Positions 51,593 through 62,691 are shown, counted from the first letter of the stretch. The stretch is 64,000 bases of DNA from Neptunomonas qingdaonensis (GCF_900113275.1 NZ_FOOU01000016.1:27813-91812), one strand, 5' to 3'. Numbers and translations are program-made. The notes: generated by a model not told the origin, from the sequence alone.

Positions 51593-53029
51593 CTAAGGAA
51601 CCTGCAGCACCTGCATCGAGTTAGTACGACCATTTTCGCCGATAGTAGCGCCACGAGTCAGTATGATCAGGTCACCACTATTGAGTAGCTCTTTGGCTTT
51701 TAGTCCGGCAAGAATCTCATCATTTAAACGAGATTCATCGACGTTGGTCGCATCGAAGAACATTGCTTCTACACCACGATACAGTGCCATACGGCGCATG
51801 ATGCGATCATGGCGGGTGAGTGCGTAAATAGGTAACCCTGAGCGGATACGGGACATCCAGCGAGGTGTTGATCCGGATTCTGTCAGACAAATAATCGCTT
51901 TGATGCCGATGAGATGGTTGGCGGTATACATCGCCGAGCGGGCAATGGTTTCATCTATCCGGTCGCTTTGCTGGGTAATACTGGTGACGCTCGGACGTGC
52001 GGACTGGTGGCGTTCGGCCCCCTGGCAGATTTCAGTCATCGATCTGACGACTTCGATGGGAAAATCCCCTGCAGCTGTTTCTGCCGAGAGCATGACGGCA
52101 TCGGTGCCATCGAGTATTGCATTGGCGACATCAAATACCTCGGCACGTGTCGGCATTGGGTTTTTGATCATGGTCTCCATCATTTGTGTGGCAGTAATGA
52201 CGGTACGGCTTAATTCGCGGGCGCGATTGATAATGTGTTTTTGCACGCCAATTAACTGCGCATCACCGATTTCAACGCCCAGGTCACCACGAGCAACCAT
52301 GACGCTATCACTGGCGAGGATGAGTGCATCCAGCACTTCATCATCGGCTACCGTTTCGGCGCGTTCTATTTTGGCAATGATCTCGGCACGACAACCTGCT
52401 GCTTTCAATAGTGCGCGGGCTTCGTCTATGTCGGCTGCCGAGCGAGGGAAAGATACAGCAACGTAGTCCATGTCCAGTTCTGCAGCGACCAGAATGTCAC
52501 GTTTATCTTTATCAGTCAGGGCAGCTGCAGATAAGCCTCCGCCTTGTTTGTTAATCCCTTTATTGTTGGACAGAGGGCCATTGAGTAAGACTTCTGTTTC
52601 GACGCGTGAGCCGTTGACCTTGAGTACTTTGAGTTGCATCCGGCCATCATCCAGCAGTAAAACGTCGCCGGGGAGGCAGTCCTTTGGCAGCTCTTTATAA
52701 TCGAGACCGACCTGATGCTGGTCACCTGCTGTGCTGGAGAGTTCGCCATCCAGCGTGAACAGATCGCCGCTTTTTAACTCAATTCGGTCTGTTTTGAATT
52801 TAGCAATGCGGATTTTAGGACCCTGCAGGTCACCCATGACAGCGACCACTTTACCGATGCGCCGTGCTGTTTCCCGCACGGCTTGTGCACGCTGACGATG
52901 GTCGTTAGCGGTGCCGTGTGAGAAGTTCAAGCGTACAACATTTACACCAGCGCGAATTAATGCCTCGAGCACGCCGGGCTTATCCGTTGACGGTCCTAAA
53001 GTAGCTACAATTTTAGTACGTTTCAGCAT
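51593..53029 (-). CDS. pyk: Pyruvate kinase
   Basis: Final step of glycolysis, phosphoenolpyruvate to pyruvate. The 478-residue protein has KIVATLGPSTDKP near the start, the NFSHGTANDH segment (PEP and potassium site), GDLGVEIG and VITATQMMETM around residues 230-280, and the C-terminal allosteric domain. It is closest to the PykA (type II) group by length; which isozyme is inference. It is divergent from dctB. Confidence 0.95.
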   Translation of the reverse strand: MLKRTKIVATLGPSTDKPGVLEALIRAGVNVVRLNFSHGTANDHRQRAQAVRETARRIGKVVAVMGDLQGPKIRIAKFKTDRIELKSGDLFTLDGELSSTAGDQHQVGLDYKELPKDCLPGDVLLLDDGRMQLKVLKVNGSRVETEVLLNGPLSNNKGINKQGGGLSAAALTDKDKRDILVAAELDMDYVAVSFPRSAADIDEARALLKAAGCRAEIIAKIERAETVADDEVLDALILASDSVMVARGDLGVEIGDAQLIGVQKHIINRARELSRTVITATQMMETMIKNPMPTRAEVFDVANAILDGTDAVMLSAETAAGDFPIEVVRSMTEICQGAERHQSARPSVTSITQQSDRIDETIARSAMYTANHLIGIKAIICLTESGSTPRWMSRIRSGLPIYALTRHDRIMRRMALYRGVEAMFFDATNVDESRLNDEILAGLKAKELLNSGDLIILTRGATIGENGRTNSMQVLQVP

Positions 53030-53208
53030 AAGGTATCTCGGTCATCTTTACTTAATGAATTAAAGGAGTCGTTAAACGTGGATCGAAAAAATAGCATTCT
53101 GCGTGCTTCGGTGTAGAAATTAAAGGTTTCCTATAGAATCATAGCAGCAGATAATTTCCACTTCATACTAAGATCTGTTGGTTTGGTTATAAATTATTTA
53201 GAAGGAGT

Positions 53209-55473
53209 GTGATTCTGGCAAGGTATTTTTTAACTTACCGTCCCTTAATCGTCCTGGCTCTGGTGTGCGGCTTTATATTGTTACTGATTCAGGTGACAAG
53301 CTTGAGCCGCCATCAGGGAATGGGTTCTCTGCAACAGAAAACCAAGGCAGATATGAATCGTTACATGCTGAGTTTACAGCAGACACTGGACCGTTATAAA
53401 GACCTGCCTCGCTTACTATCCACCCACTCTGAGTTAATTAACACACTGCTATATGATGGGAGCAATGATGCCCAAATGCGGGCTAATCTCTATCTTGAGC
53501 AGGTTAATGACGTTATCGGCGCATCTGATACCTACTTAATGAACGAAGAAGGGTTAACGGTTTCGGCGAGTAACTGGAGTAAAGACGCTTCGTTTGTCGG
53601 TAGGGACTTTGCATTCAGGCCCTACTTTCAGGATGCTATTCAGGGACGTCCCGGGCGTTATTTTGCATTAGGTACTACGTCTAAAAAACGCGGTTACTTT
53701 TTTTCTTATCCTGTTGAGCATCGTGGCAAGATTATTGGTGCAGTGGTGGTAAAAATCGATCTTAATGAGATTGAGACGGATTGGAATGATGTTTCTACTG
53801 ATCTGATTGTGAGCGATGAGGACGGTGTTATTTTTATCTCGACGCGTAAAGATTGGAAGTTTCATACACTGACGCCGTTGTTAGAAACTGATACACAGCG
53901 AATTTACCAAAGTATGCGTTATGGAGACTACCCGCTGACGTCGCTGAATATCATTAAGCGCGAGCAACGCGACGATGGGAGTCAGTTGATCACACTGGTG
54001 GATGCTGACACGCTGCGTAATGGAGCGCTGGATGACTTGAAAAGCGGAGAGTTTCTTTTGCAGAGCACACCTGTTGAGGACGCGGGTTATACGGTTTCAA
54101 TTCTTGCCAGTATGAAGCCGGTGCATAAGCAGGTGCTGAACGCAGTCATGCTGGCTGCCTTTGTGTATATCGCGCTGGTGTTATTGGTGATGGTTGTCAC
54201 TTCCAGGCGCCGTATCGTCAAAGAGCGTACACGTTTTAAGCTACGGGAAATACAAACGCTGGAGAGAAATGAATCCCGCATTCGGGATATTATCGATAAT
54301 ACTCAGGCGGGGCTGATAACGCTGGATAAAGAGGGGCGGGTTGAATCGTTTAATCATATGGCTGAAAAGTTATTCGGTTACAGCGAGGAGGATGTAAAGC
54401 ATCAATACTTTAGCTTATTTTTATCGCAGGCGGATCGTTCGGTTTGTTGGCAGCACATTACGCGAGCGGCTTTGAGCGAATTGCCAGACCTGTTCATAGA
54501 AGCATCGGGTCAGCGCCAGGATGGAAGTGGTTTTCCTATTGAGGTCACCATTGGGAAAATGCACAGAGAGGATACTAAGCGCTTTATCGTGACGATTCAT
54601 GATATCACTCAGCGTAAAGAGTATGAACTTGCGCTGCAAAACTCCCAGGCAGAGCTGGAAAGCCGTGTGCGCGAACGGACTATCGATCTGACATATGCCA
54701 ATGAAAAAATCAGAGAAGAGATGGACCTGCATAAGAACACGCAGAATGAGCTGATTCAAACCGCTAAATTGGCGGTGTTGGGGCAGATGTCAGCGGGTAT
54801 CAATCACGAACTGAATCAGCCCCTGACGGCTATTCGGGCCTATGCAGATAATGCACGACAGTTTTTGAAAATGAATCGTCTGGAACCGGTAGCCACCAAT
54901 TTGTCTGAAATAAGTCAGTTAACCGAACGCATGGCAAAGATCATTCATCCGTTAAAAGAGTTCGCCCGAAAAACCAGTGGTCATACAGAATCAGTTTCTA
55001 TGCAATCAGTTAAAGAGGGCGCTATGTCCATTATGTATGGACGTCTGGGACGTGAAAAAGTCTCGATTAACTGGCCGAAGAATTTAGAGTCCTGTTATGT
55101 TTTGGGTGATATCGTTCGGATAGAACAGGTAATGGTTAACTTAATCAGTAATGCTATGCAGGCAATGGAAACACAGGAAAATAAAAAGATTGATATCTTG
55201 CTGAGTTCTCAGGAGGCGAAGCTGATTTTACAGGTGCGTGATTATGGCCCGGGAATTCCTGAGAAGGAGTTAGAGCGGGTGTTTGAGCCTTTCTATACGA
55301 CTAAGAAAGCAGGTCAGGGCCTCGGCCTTGGACTGTCAATTTCGTATCGTATTATTGATAGCCTGGGTGGGCAACTGAGTGTCTCCAATCATCCTGAAGG
55401 TGGCGCTGTCTTTACGCTTTCACTGCCGGCAGATTCTGCCCGGGATTTTAGCCAACAACTGACATCTTTGTAA
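53209..55473 (+). CDS. dctB: C4-dicarboxylate sensor histidine kinase DctB, with extra PAS domain
   Basis: Membrane sensor for succinate, fumarate and malate. Two membrane segments (about residues 10-30 and 310-332) flank a periplasmic Cache-type domain. After it comes a PAS domain (about 355-475, RIRDIIDNTQAGLITLDKE), a coiled coil, the His region AGINHELNQPLTAIRAY (near 530) and the ATPase domain with NLISNAMQAM and GLGLGLSISYRI. The PAS insertion is not in rhizobial DctB. No ATG is available: GTG 53209 is one base after AAGGAG, so CTG 53215, seven bases after it, may be the true start. It precedes dctD. Confidence 0.9.
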   Translation: MILARYFLTYRPLIVLALVCGFILLLIQVTSLSRHQGMGSLQQKTKADMNRYMLSLQQTLDRYKDLPRLLSTHSELINTLLYDGSNDAQMRANLYLEQVNDVIGASDTYLMNEEGLTVSASNWSKDASFVGRDFAFRPYFQDAIQGRPGRYFALGTTSKKRGYFFSYPVEHRGKIIGAVVVKIDLNEIETDWNDVSTDLIVSDEDGVIFISTRKDWKFHTLTPLLETDTQRIYQSMRYGDYPLTSLNIIKREQRDDGSQLITLVDADTLRNGALDDLKSGEFLLQSTPVEDAGYTVSILASMKPVHKQVLNAVMLAAFVYIALVLLVMVVTSRRRIVKERTRFKLREIQTLERNESRIRDIIDNTQAGLITLDKEGRVESFNHMAEKLFGYSEEDVKHQYFSLFLSQADRSVCWQHITRAALSELPDLFIEASGQRQDGSGFPIEVTIGKMHREDTKRFIVTIHDITQRKEYELALQNSQAELESRVRERTIDLTYANEKIREEMDLHKNTQNELIQTAKLAVLGQMSAGINHELNQPLTAIRAYADNARQFLKMNRLEPVATNLSEISQLTERMAKIIHPLKEFARKTSGHTESVSMQSVKEGAMSIMYGRLGREKVSINWPKNLESCYVLGDIVRIEQVMVNLISNAMQAMETQENKKIDILLSSQEAKLILQVRDYGPGIPEKELERVFEPFYTTKKAGQGLGLGLSISYRIIDSLGGQLSVSNHPEGGAVFTLSLPADSARDFSQQLTSL

Positions 55474-55484
55474 CGGGAAAACGT

Positions 55485-56876
55485 ATGCAGTCTCTGAACC
55501 TGGATCAAGATAACATTAATCAGAATAATACTGTGCTGCTGGTTGATGATGAGAAACATATCAGACTTTCAGCAGGACAAACGCTTGAACTGGCCGGTTA
55601 TAGCGTGATTGCTCTGGCTACGGCAGAGCAGGCGCTTGAACATATAACTGAGCAGTGGTGCGGTGTGTTGGTGACCGATATTAATATGCCCGGTGTTGAT
55701 GGGCTTGAGTTGATGCGAAAAGCACGGGCTATTGATGTAGATCTGCCGGTCATCCTGATTACCGGGCATGGTGATATATCAATGGCAGTCAGCGCTATGC
55801 GCAACGGTGCCTATGACTTTATTGAAAAGCCATTTTCAACTGAATTGCTGGTAGATATTGTGCGCCGGGCAATGGAGAAACGGGCCCTGACCATCGAAAA
55901 CCGTCGGTTACGCCTGGAACTGGAAGCGCAAAGTGCACCTGGCCCGCGTATTATCGGCAATTCGCCGTCCGTGATTCAGCTGCGACGCTTAGTTAATACG
56001 GTGGCCGATACACCTGCCGATATACTGCTTCTTGCTGAGACAGGCTCAGGTAAAGATCTGTTGGCCCGTTATATCCATGAACACAGTAGCCGACGTGACA
56101 AGAATTTTGTAGCGATTAACTGTGGCGCCGTGCCCGAAAGCTTGATAGAAAGTGAGTTATTCGGGCATGAAAAGGGCGCTTTTACTGATGCAAAAGCGAA
56201 ACGCATTGGTAAGTTTGAGCATGCTGATGGTGGCACGGTGTTTCTCGATGAAATTGAGAGTATGCCGCTGAGTCTGCAGGTTAAATTACTCAGAGTGCTG
56301 GAGGAGCGAACCATTGAACGACTTGGCTCTAACGAGTTGATCCCGTTGAATATTCGGGTGATAGCGGCGAGTAAAGCCGACTTGAAAACGCAGGCCGAGC
56401 AGGGAAGGTTTCGTGAAGATTTGTACTATCGATTAAATGTGGTACGTGTCGATATTCCTCCGTTAAGGCAGCGGCTTGACGATATTCCTATGTTGTTTCA
56501 GCACTTTTCCATTCTGGCATCCACACAATATGGTCGGGAAGTGTTGCCGCTGAGCATAGAGCGTATGCATAGTCTGATGACGCATGATTGGCCGGGCAAT
56601 GTCAGAGAATTACGTAATTTGGCCGAGCGTTATGTGCTGTTAGGGGAAAGCTGTACCTTTGACTTTGACAACCGCCCGATTACAGACAGTGCTGAGACGG
56701 GGCAAATGACCCTGCCGAAGCAGGTTGAGCGCTTTGAGAAAATTCTTTTGCAAACTGAGCTGGCCCGTCATGGAGGATCAATAAAGGACACGCTGAGTAG
56801 CCTCGGCCTGCCGCGCAAAACCTTGTATGACAAAATGTGTAAATACGGGCTGGATAAGAACGACTTTAAAGTTTAA
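55485..56876 (+). CDS. dctD: Sigma-54-dependent response regulator DctD
   Basis: NtrC-type activator of 463 residues. Receiver domain with Asp in [13 protein letters not shown] (near residue 66), AAA+ domain with Walker [11 protein letters not shown] (near 185), Walker [12 protein letters not shown], and a C-terminal Fis-type helix-turn-helix ([20 protein letters not shown]). The sigma-54-contacting loop reads GAFTDA, not the common GAFTGA. It starts 11 bases after dctB. Its expected target, dctPQM, has a matching sigma-54 promoter and two upstream sites at 58628-58684. The 3' end overlaps the converging chemoreceptor gene by 11 bases. Confidence 0.93.
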   Translation: MQSLNLDQDNINQNNTVLLVDDEKHIRLSAGQTLELAGYSVIALATAEQALEHITEQWCGVLVTDINMPGVDGLELMRKARAIDVDLPVILITGHGDISMAVSAMRNGAYDFIEKPFSTELLVDIVRRAMEKRALTIENRRLRLELEAQSAPGPRIIGNSPSVIQLRRLVNTVADTPADILLLAETGSGKDLLARYIHEHSSRRDKNFVAINCGAVPESLIESELFGHEKGAFTDAKAKRIGKFEHADGGTVFLDEIESMPLSLQVKLLRVLEERTIERLGSNELIPLNIRVIAASKADLKTQAEQGRFREDLYYRLNVVRVDIPPLRQRLDDIPMLFQHFSILASTQYGREVLPLSIERMHSLMTHDWPGNVRELRNLAERYVLLGESCTFDFDNRPITDSAETGQMTLPKQVERFEKILLQTELARHGGSIKDTLSSLGLPRKTLYDKMCKYGLDKNDFKV

Positions 56877-58491
56877 AACGGCTGACCAATGTGCCCAATT
56901 GTGAGGCCAGCGTTGCCAGCTCGGCAGAAACCGTTGTTAACTGGGAAGCGCGATCGGCTGTTCGGCTGGCGCTCTGGCTGATATCGTGAACACTGGCTTC
57001 TACGCTCGCTGTCATTTGTGATTGCTCCTGAATGGAACTGGCTACCTTATGGTTCATGTCATTGATGACACGCACTTCTTCTGCAATATTTATCAACGCA
57101 TTTGATGTTTTCTGTACGCTTTCAACACCGGCTTCAGCGCTGTTCATAGCAATTTGCATCACGGAAACCGCTCCTTCAGCATCTTTTTGTAAACGTCCGA
57201 TAATATTGTTAATTTCTTCGGTAGATTGGTGGGTTCGGCTGGCGAGCGTTCTGACTTCGTCGGCGACAACCGCAAAGCCTCTGCCTTGCTCGCCGGCACG
57301 TGCTGCCTCTATGGCGGCGTTCAGGGCCAGTAAGTTGGTTTGTCCGGCAATTTTCTGGATCACCTCTAACACCGTCCCTACATTCTGGCTTTGAGTATTC
57401 AACTGTTGAATGGCGTGCGTAGCGCGTACCATATTCTCTTTCAGGCTTTCAATCTCTTGTAATGCCGCCTGAGTGATTTGAGTACCGCTGTTGGTTTCCT
57501 TAAGCGCTAAATCTGAAGCGGCAACGGTATGTTCTGCATTAGTCGCTACGCTATGTGTCGCAGACTCCATCTGTTGGATTGCTGAAGCAACAGCGCTGGT
57601 TTGAAGTTGTTGATTACTAACGGCTTGAGACGCCATATTGGCTATCTTGTTAATCTGTGTGCTGGACGTTCCCAATTGTAAAATGGTAATACTTACTTGC
57701 TGTAGGCTGTCGTGAAAATGGTTCAGCATTGAGTTAAAGGCGGTGGACATATGTCCGATTTCATCTTGCGAGGTAACATCTATTCTCAGATTGAGGTTGC
57801 CCTCTTTTTCGATGCTCTGGATGGTATTGCTGAGGCGGTTGATAGGTGTGATAACTAACCGGCGAAGGAGCAAACTGATGACAATAATGCCTGCGATAAA
57901 TAAAGCCAACTCTACCAAAGCTATAGCCGTGATATTGCTGGTGATGGCTGCATCAAGGCTGTTAAAGGAGTAGGTCACGCGAACGGCACCGAGAATATCA
58001 CCCTCGCTGACCTGATGGCAGAGCAGGCAATTAGTGCCTTTGTAGTTGCTTAACGCTTTCATGGGCGTCACGACAACCAGTCGATGGCCTTTATCATCAT
58101 TTATCTCTTCAACGATATGTTCGCCTTTCATTGCGCGTCGATCAAAGTCATCCTCTATGCCTGAATCGCTTGAACCGGCCCCGTATACGCCTGAAACGGC
58201 ATCGCCACGTATAATTCTGGCTTCTGTGAGGTCGTCATTTGTGATGATTTTCTGCTGTAATGTGGCACGGTTGGTCATTGCTCCGCTGAGCATCAATATA
58301 TTGATGCTGTCAAAATAGGAGTCAGCGGTTGCGAGTGTGGTTTTACGCGCGACCTGATGGCTGAGTTCGGTTTCACTTTTGAATATAGCGGTTAGGCTGC
58401 TGATGAACACAACCAAGAAAACAGCAATAAGTGAAAAGTTGACCTTCGTCTGAATAGACATTCCTTTGTTGGTATTCATCCTGGAAGCCAC
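56866..58491 (-). CDS. Methyl-accepting chemotaxis protein with c-type heme motif
   Basis: Chemoreceptor of 541 residues from GTG 58491, which has AGGAG six bases upstream. A membrane segment at about 17-36, a periplasmic sensor at about 37-185, a second segment at about 188-210, HAMP at 210-262 and a normal signalling domain follow, with the hairpin tip [20 protein letters not shown]. The sensor contains CLLCH (Cys155, Cys158, His159 by the GTG start), the covalent c-heme motif, so it may sense redox state, oxygen or nitric oxide, as heme-c chemoreceptors in Geobacter do. No CheB/CheR pentapeptide tail is seen. A sigma-28-like promoter lies upstream, and it converges with dctD. Confidence 0.9.
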   Translation of the reverse strand: MASRMNTNKGMSIQTKVNFSLIAVFLVVFISSLTAIFKSETELSHQVARKTTLATADSYFDSINILMLSGAMTNRATLQQKIITNDDLTEARIIRGDAVSGVYGAGSSDSGIEDDFDRRAMKGEHIVEEINDDKGHRLVVVTPMKALSNYKGTNCLLCHQVSEGDILGAVRVTYSFNSLDAAITSNITAIALVELALFIAGIIVISLLLRRLVITPINRLSNTIQSIEKEGNLNLRIDVTSQDEIGHMSTAFNSMLNHFHDSLQQVSITILQLGTSSTQINKIANMASQAVSNQQLQTSAVASAIQQMESATHSVATNAEHTVAASDLALKETNSGTQITQAALQEIESLKENMVRATHAIQQLNTQSQNVGTVLEVIQKIAGQTNLLALNAAIEAARAGEQGRGFAVVADEVRTLASRTHQSTEEINNIIGRLQKDAEGAVSVMQIAMNSAEAGVESVQKTSNALINIAEEVRVINDMNHKVASSIQEQSQMTASVEASVHDISQSASRTADRASQLTTVSAELATLASQLGTLVSRFKL

Positions 58492-58533
58492 ATCTTACTC
58501 CTGAGTTACAAATATCATCTTAATATAAACTTA

Positions 58534-58560
58534 ACAGCGGCAAACTATAGTGATTCTTTA
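58534..58560 (-). promoter_or_regulatory. Sigma-28 (FliA) promoter for the chemoreceptor gene
   Basis: On the minus strand TAAA (58557-58560), 15 bases, then GCCGCTGT (58534-58541), compared with the consensus TAAA-N15-GCCGATAA. Spacing is exact and the GCCG core is intact. The GTG start is 43 bases downstream. Chemoreceptor genes often use this sigma factor. Confidence 0.7.
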
Positions 58561-58627
58561 GTTTTTGTCTCTAACCCATATCAAAAAATGACGCTCCTGG
58601 CATTTGCTCCGCCTCTAATTCAAACAG

Positions 58628-58684
58628 GATGGGTGGTTTTCCGCCATTTTATCTGTTTGCCGATGGGTGGAACTACGCCATTTT
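58628..58684 (+). promoter_or_regulatory. Two tandem upstream activator sites, probably for DctD
   Basis: GATGGGTGG-N6-CGCCATTTT (58628-58650) and a near-identical second copy (58662-58684), each an imperfect dyad with TGGG/GGTGG and CGCCA. Their starts are 34 bp apart. They lie about 60 and 95 bp before the -24 element of dctPQM, the usual place for enhancer-binding sites. Between them and the promoter is an A/T-rich stretch that could bend. Confidence 0.75.
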
Positions 58685-58743
58685 GGATTGAAAAAAACAG
58701 AAAGATTTTTATAACTTGCTGTTTTATAAAATAAAATATTTTA

Positions 58744-58759
58744 TGGCATCGTCTTTGCT
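58744..58759 (+). promoter_or_regulatory. Sigma-54 (-24/-12) promoter of dctPQM
   Basis: TGGCATCGTCTTTGCT fits the consensus TGGCAC-N5-TTGCW, with the invariant GG (58745-58746) and GC (58757-58758) exactly ten bases apart. The dctP ATG follows 95 bases later. Together with the upstream sites and DctD it forms a complete sigma-54 control unit. Confidence 0.85.
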
Positions 58760-58805
58760 TTATTAGTGTAGACGCTGACGTCAGGGCTTTACAAAGCAGA
58801 CGTGA

Positions 58806-59837
<1,032 letters not shown>

Positions 59838-59851
59838 GCTTGTATTGCTTT

Positions 59852-59883
59852 ACAGGCGGGCCGTCCCGGTCCGTCTGTATTTT
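59852..59883 (+). terminator. Attenuator hairpin between dctP and dctQ
   Basis: ACAGGCGGGCCG and CGGTCCGTCTGT pair with two G-U wobbles across a three-base loop, followed by ATTTT. It would stop part of transcription after dctP, giving more binding protein than membrane subunits. Confidence 0.7.
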
Positions 59884-60074
59884 CCAGAAATTCTTACCTA
59901 GAAAGTAATACCTAGAGAATATTGTTTAGAAGAGAGCTTCTCCCTGTGCTGCTGCAGCTGTACATAATCGTCGTAATGATTAGTTGCACTGATTTGTTGT
60001 CTGGGTTGAGCTGTCCTGTAAGTGTTGTCTCAACATAAAAATAATCGATGTAAGTCGTGTCGATGGGGGCTGTG
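59884..60074. other. Gap between dctP terminator hairpin and dctQ
   Basis: No gene seen. It contains a short repeated TACCTAGA and an A/T-rich middle. The dctQ ribosome site GGGGG is at 60065-60069. Confidence 0.4.
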
Positions 60075-60653
60075 ATGATTAAAAAACTGATTTCGAACTT
60101 TGAGGAGGGCTTTTTATCCTTACTCATAGTATCAATGACCCTATTAGTATTCGCTGAGGTGGTGGCCAGGTTTGGTTTCAACGCGGGTATCCACTGGGCT
60201 CAGGAAGTGACTTTGCTGATGTCCGCCTGGTTTGTACTGTTTGGTGCTTCCTATGGCGTTAAGGTGGGTGCACATATTGGCGTTGATGTGTTCGTGAAAA
60301 TGTTGCCAAGCAGAATACACAGGTTTTTGACAGTGCTGGCCATCGTGCTGTGTCTGATCTATTGCTTTCTGTTTTTATATGGATCGTGGATCTATATCGA
60401 GAAGCTAATCAAGATTGGCATTGAGCTGGAGGATGTTCCGATTCCACGTTGGATGCCGACCAGTATTCTGGTGATCGGATTTGTTTTATTGATTGTTCGT
60501 TTCCTGCAACTCGGCTGGAAAGTCATCATTGGTCAAGCGGATGGTTTCCATTTTGCGGATGAAGCCGAAGAGTCGATGGAGATTGCCAAAGCGCTGAAAG
60601 AGTCATCATTGGGTGATACCGATTCCAATAAAGATAAGGGAGATAAATCATGA
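60075..60653 (+). CDS. dctQ: TRAP transporter small membrane subunit DctQ
   Basis: About 192 residues with four membrane segments (near residues 15-35, 45-65, 85-110, 132-152). The pattern SLLIVSMTLLVFAEVVARFG and HWAQEVTLLMSAWFVLFGAS is typical of DctQ. ATG 60075 (MIKKLISNF) is preferred because GGGGG lies five bases upstream; GTG 60057 is an alternative. Its stop overlaps dctM by four bases. Confidence 0.9.
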   Translation: MIKKLISNFEEGFLSLLIVSMTLLVFAEVVARFGFNAGIHWAQEVTLLMSAWFVLFGASYGVKVGAHIGVDVFVKMLPSRIHRFLTVLAIVLCLIYCFLFLYGSWIYIEKLIKIGIELEDVPIPRWMPTSILVIGFVLLIVRFLQLGWKVIIGQADGFHFADEAEESMEIAKALKESSLGDTDSNKDKGDKS

Positions 60654-62047
60654 CTATCGCCGTTCTTTTCATCACCCTGTTCTTTTGTATGTTTATCGGT
60701 ATGCCGATAGCCGTTGCACTGGGGCTGTCGTCCGTGGCTACTATTCTGATGTTCTCTAATGATTCGCTAGCGTCTATTTCGCTAAAATTATTTGAAGCAA
60801 CATCTGAGCATTATACGCTGTTAGCGATCCCTTTCTTTATATTGTCATCGGCATTTTTGTCGACCGGTGGTGTTGCCAAACGCCTGATCAACTTTGCCGT
60901 TGATACCGTAGGCCACATTCGCGGTGGTCTGGCGATGGCTTCGGTTATGGCCTGTATGCTGTTTGCTGCGGTGTCGGGCTCATCTCCTGCTACGGTAGCG
61001 GCGATTGGAACTATCTGTATCGCCGGCATGGTGCGTTCAGGTTATCCACAATCTTTTGCCGCAGGTGTTGTTGCTAACGCAGGTACGTTAGGGATCTTGA
61101 TTCCACCTTCAATCGTTATGCTGGTCTATGCAGCGGCGACTGAAGTGTCTGCTTCACGTATGTTTATGGCCGGTTTCATACCTGGCTTGATGATGGGTCT
61201 TATTTTGATGATCGCTATTTATATTGTGGCGCGCATTAAGGGGCTGCCTGCACAGCCGTTCCCAGGCTTTAAAGCCCTGGCGCGTTCAGGTGTGATTGCG
61301 TTAGGTGGGATGATGTTGATCATCATCGTACTGGGCTCTATCTACGGGGGTATAGCATCACCGACAGAAGCCGCTGCCGTTGCAGCCGTGTACGGTTATT
61401 TTATTGCCGTGATTGGTTACCGTGATATCGGTCCGATGAAGGGCATTCCGTGGCAGAAAGAGGGTGAAAACTATGCCTCGGCTGCTGCGCGTAATACCGC
61501 TCAGATGTTGATGGCGATTCCTAAGTCCTTTGCGGATCCAGAAGTTCGCAAAGTGATACTTGATGCGTCAAAAGTATCCCTGATGCTGTTATTCATTATT
61601 GCCAATGCGATGCTGTTCGCTCACGTGCTGACGACCGAACGTATCCCGCATACGATTGCTGAATCGATCATGGCGTGGGGCTTGCCGGCGTGGGGCTTCC
61701 TGATCGTGGTGAACATCTTACTGCTGATGGCTGGTAACTTTATGGAGCCGTCAGCGATCATATTGATTATGGCGCCTATCTTATTCCCGATCGCTGTACA
61801 GCTGGGTATTGACCCGATCCATCTGGGTATCATCATGGTAGTGAACATGGAGATCGGTATGTTAACGCCGCCGGTGGGGCTGAACCTCTTCGTAACGGCG
61901 GGTATTACCGGACAGAATATGATCTGGGTAATTAAGGCGTGTCTGCCGTGGTTATGTCTGTTGTTAGGCTTCCTGATGCTGATCACTTATGTACCCCAGA
62001 TTTCGCTGTTCTTGCCGGAGTACATTGATGAGTTGAAGGGTTATTAA
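60650..62047 (+). CDS. dctM: TRAP transporter large membrane subunit DctM
   Basis: Sodium-coupled permease subunit of 465 residues with about a dozen membrane segments. Conserved parts include FILSSAFLSTGGVAKRLINF, ACMLFAAVSGSSPATVAAIG and MLTPPVGLNLFVTAGITG. A loop around residues 255-300 (IGPMKGIPWQKEGENYASAA) makes it longer than the common 425-residue form, as in some Pseudomonas-type DctM. It ends the dctPQM operon at a strong terminator. Confidence 0.93.
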   Translation: MTIAVLFITLFFCMFIGMPIAVALGLSSVATILMFSNDSLASISLKLFEATSEHYTLLAIPFFILSSAFLSTGGVAKRLINFAVDTVGHIRGGLAMASVMACMLFAAVSGSSPATVAAIGTICIAGMVRSGYPQSFAAGVVANAGTLGILIPPSIVMLVYAAATEVSASRMFMAGFIPGLMMGLILMIAIYIVARIKGLPAQPFPGFKALARSGVIALGGMMLIIIVLGSIYGGIASPTEAAAVAAVYGYFIAVIGYRDIGPMKGIPWQKEGENYASAAARNTAQMLMAIPKSFADPEVRKVILDASKVSLMLLFIIANAMLFAHVLTTERIPHTIAESIMAWGLPAWGFLIVVNILLLMAGNFMEPSAIILIMAPILFPIAVQLGIDPIHLGIIMVVNMEIGMLTPPVGLNLFVTAGITGQNMIWVIKACLPWLCLLLGFLMLITYVPQISLFLPEYIDELKGY

Positions 62048-62097
62048 GCTATAAATGAAAGTATCTATGTAAGTTTTGAGTGAGTAACGTGCACTTC

Positions 62098-62123
62098 ACC
62101 GCCCTTAATGGGCGGTTTTTTTT
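62098..62123 (+). terminator. Terminator of dctPQM
   Basis: ACCGCCC / GGGCGGT with a TTAAT loop, then T8. It lies 51 bases after the dctM stop. Confidence 0.95.
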
Positions 62124-62163
62124 GTTTAGTATCGGTCAAAGTTGAGTACAATACGCAGCTTAA

Positions 62164-62691
62164 ATGGCGAAATCTGGAAGAGATACGAGAGTGCTAGGGT
62201 ATATTGCTGTTCTGTGGGGCATCACGGGTATCGGTTTGCTGCTGGGTAGTGCCATCTATCGATTAAGTGCGATCGGTTGGCAAACCTTTGATTACAACCT
62301 TGAGTGGTATCATTGGCTGGCGCTAGTGGCGTGTATTATTTTTATGGGCTTTTCTGAAGGATATCGAGGCTTTCAGCAGGCGTGGTCTCCCCGAGTGGCT
62401 GCTCGTATCCTCTATCTGTCTCAAAATGTTACGCCGTTGAGGTTGTTGTTAGCGCCGCTGTTTTGCATGGGATTCTTTTCAATTATTCGTAAACGCATGA
62501 TTGTGACCTACAGTCTGACGCTGGGGATTATCGCGATGGTTCTGCTGGTGCATCAGTTGGCGCAGCCGTGGCGCGGTATAATTGATCTGGGTGTTGTTAC
62601 CGGTTTGATCTGGGGACTCGCCTCTCTTTGCCTGTTTACATTTCAGGCATTTTTTAGCAAAAGTTTTGAGCATTCTGCGGAGATGCCTTGA
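62164..62691 (+). CDS. Four-segment membrane protein of unknown function
   Basis: A 175-residue hydrophobic protein with membrane segments near residues 10-30, 48-63, 92-107, 116-132 and possibly 140-160. I recognise no family. Aromatic residues are common around the segment ends (WYHWLALVACIIFMGFSEGY). It overlaps the following RluA-family gene by four bases (TTGA), so they are probably co-translated, which does not say what it does. Confidence 0.65.
   Translation: MAKSGRDTRVLGYIAVLWGITGIGLLLGSAIYRLSAIGWQTFDYNLEWYHWLALVACIIFMGFSEGYRGFQQAWSPRVAARILYLSQNVTPLRLLLAPLFCMGFFSIIRKRMIVTYSLTLGIIAMVLLVHQLAQPWRGIIDLGVVTGLIWGLASLCLFTFQAFFSKSFEHSAEMP

Noticed and set aside
51900..52466. 188-residue plus-strand frame inside pyk
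   Set aside because: Antisense to conserved pyruvate kinase core; low-complexity Ser/Ala shadow protein.
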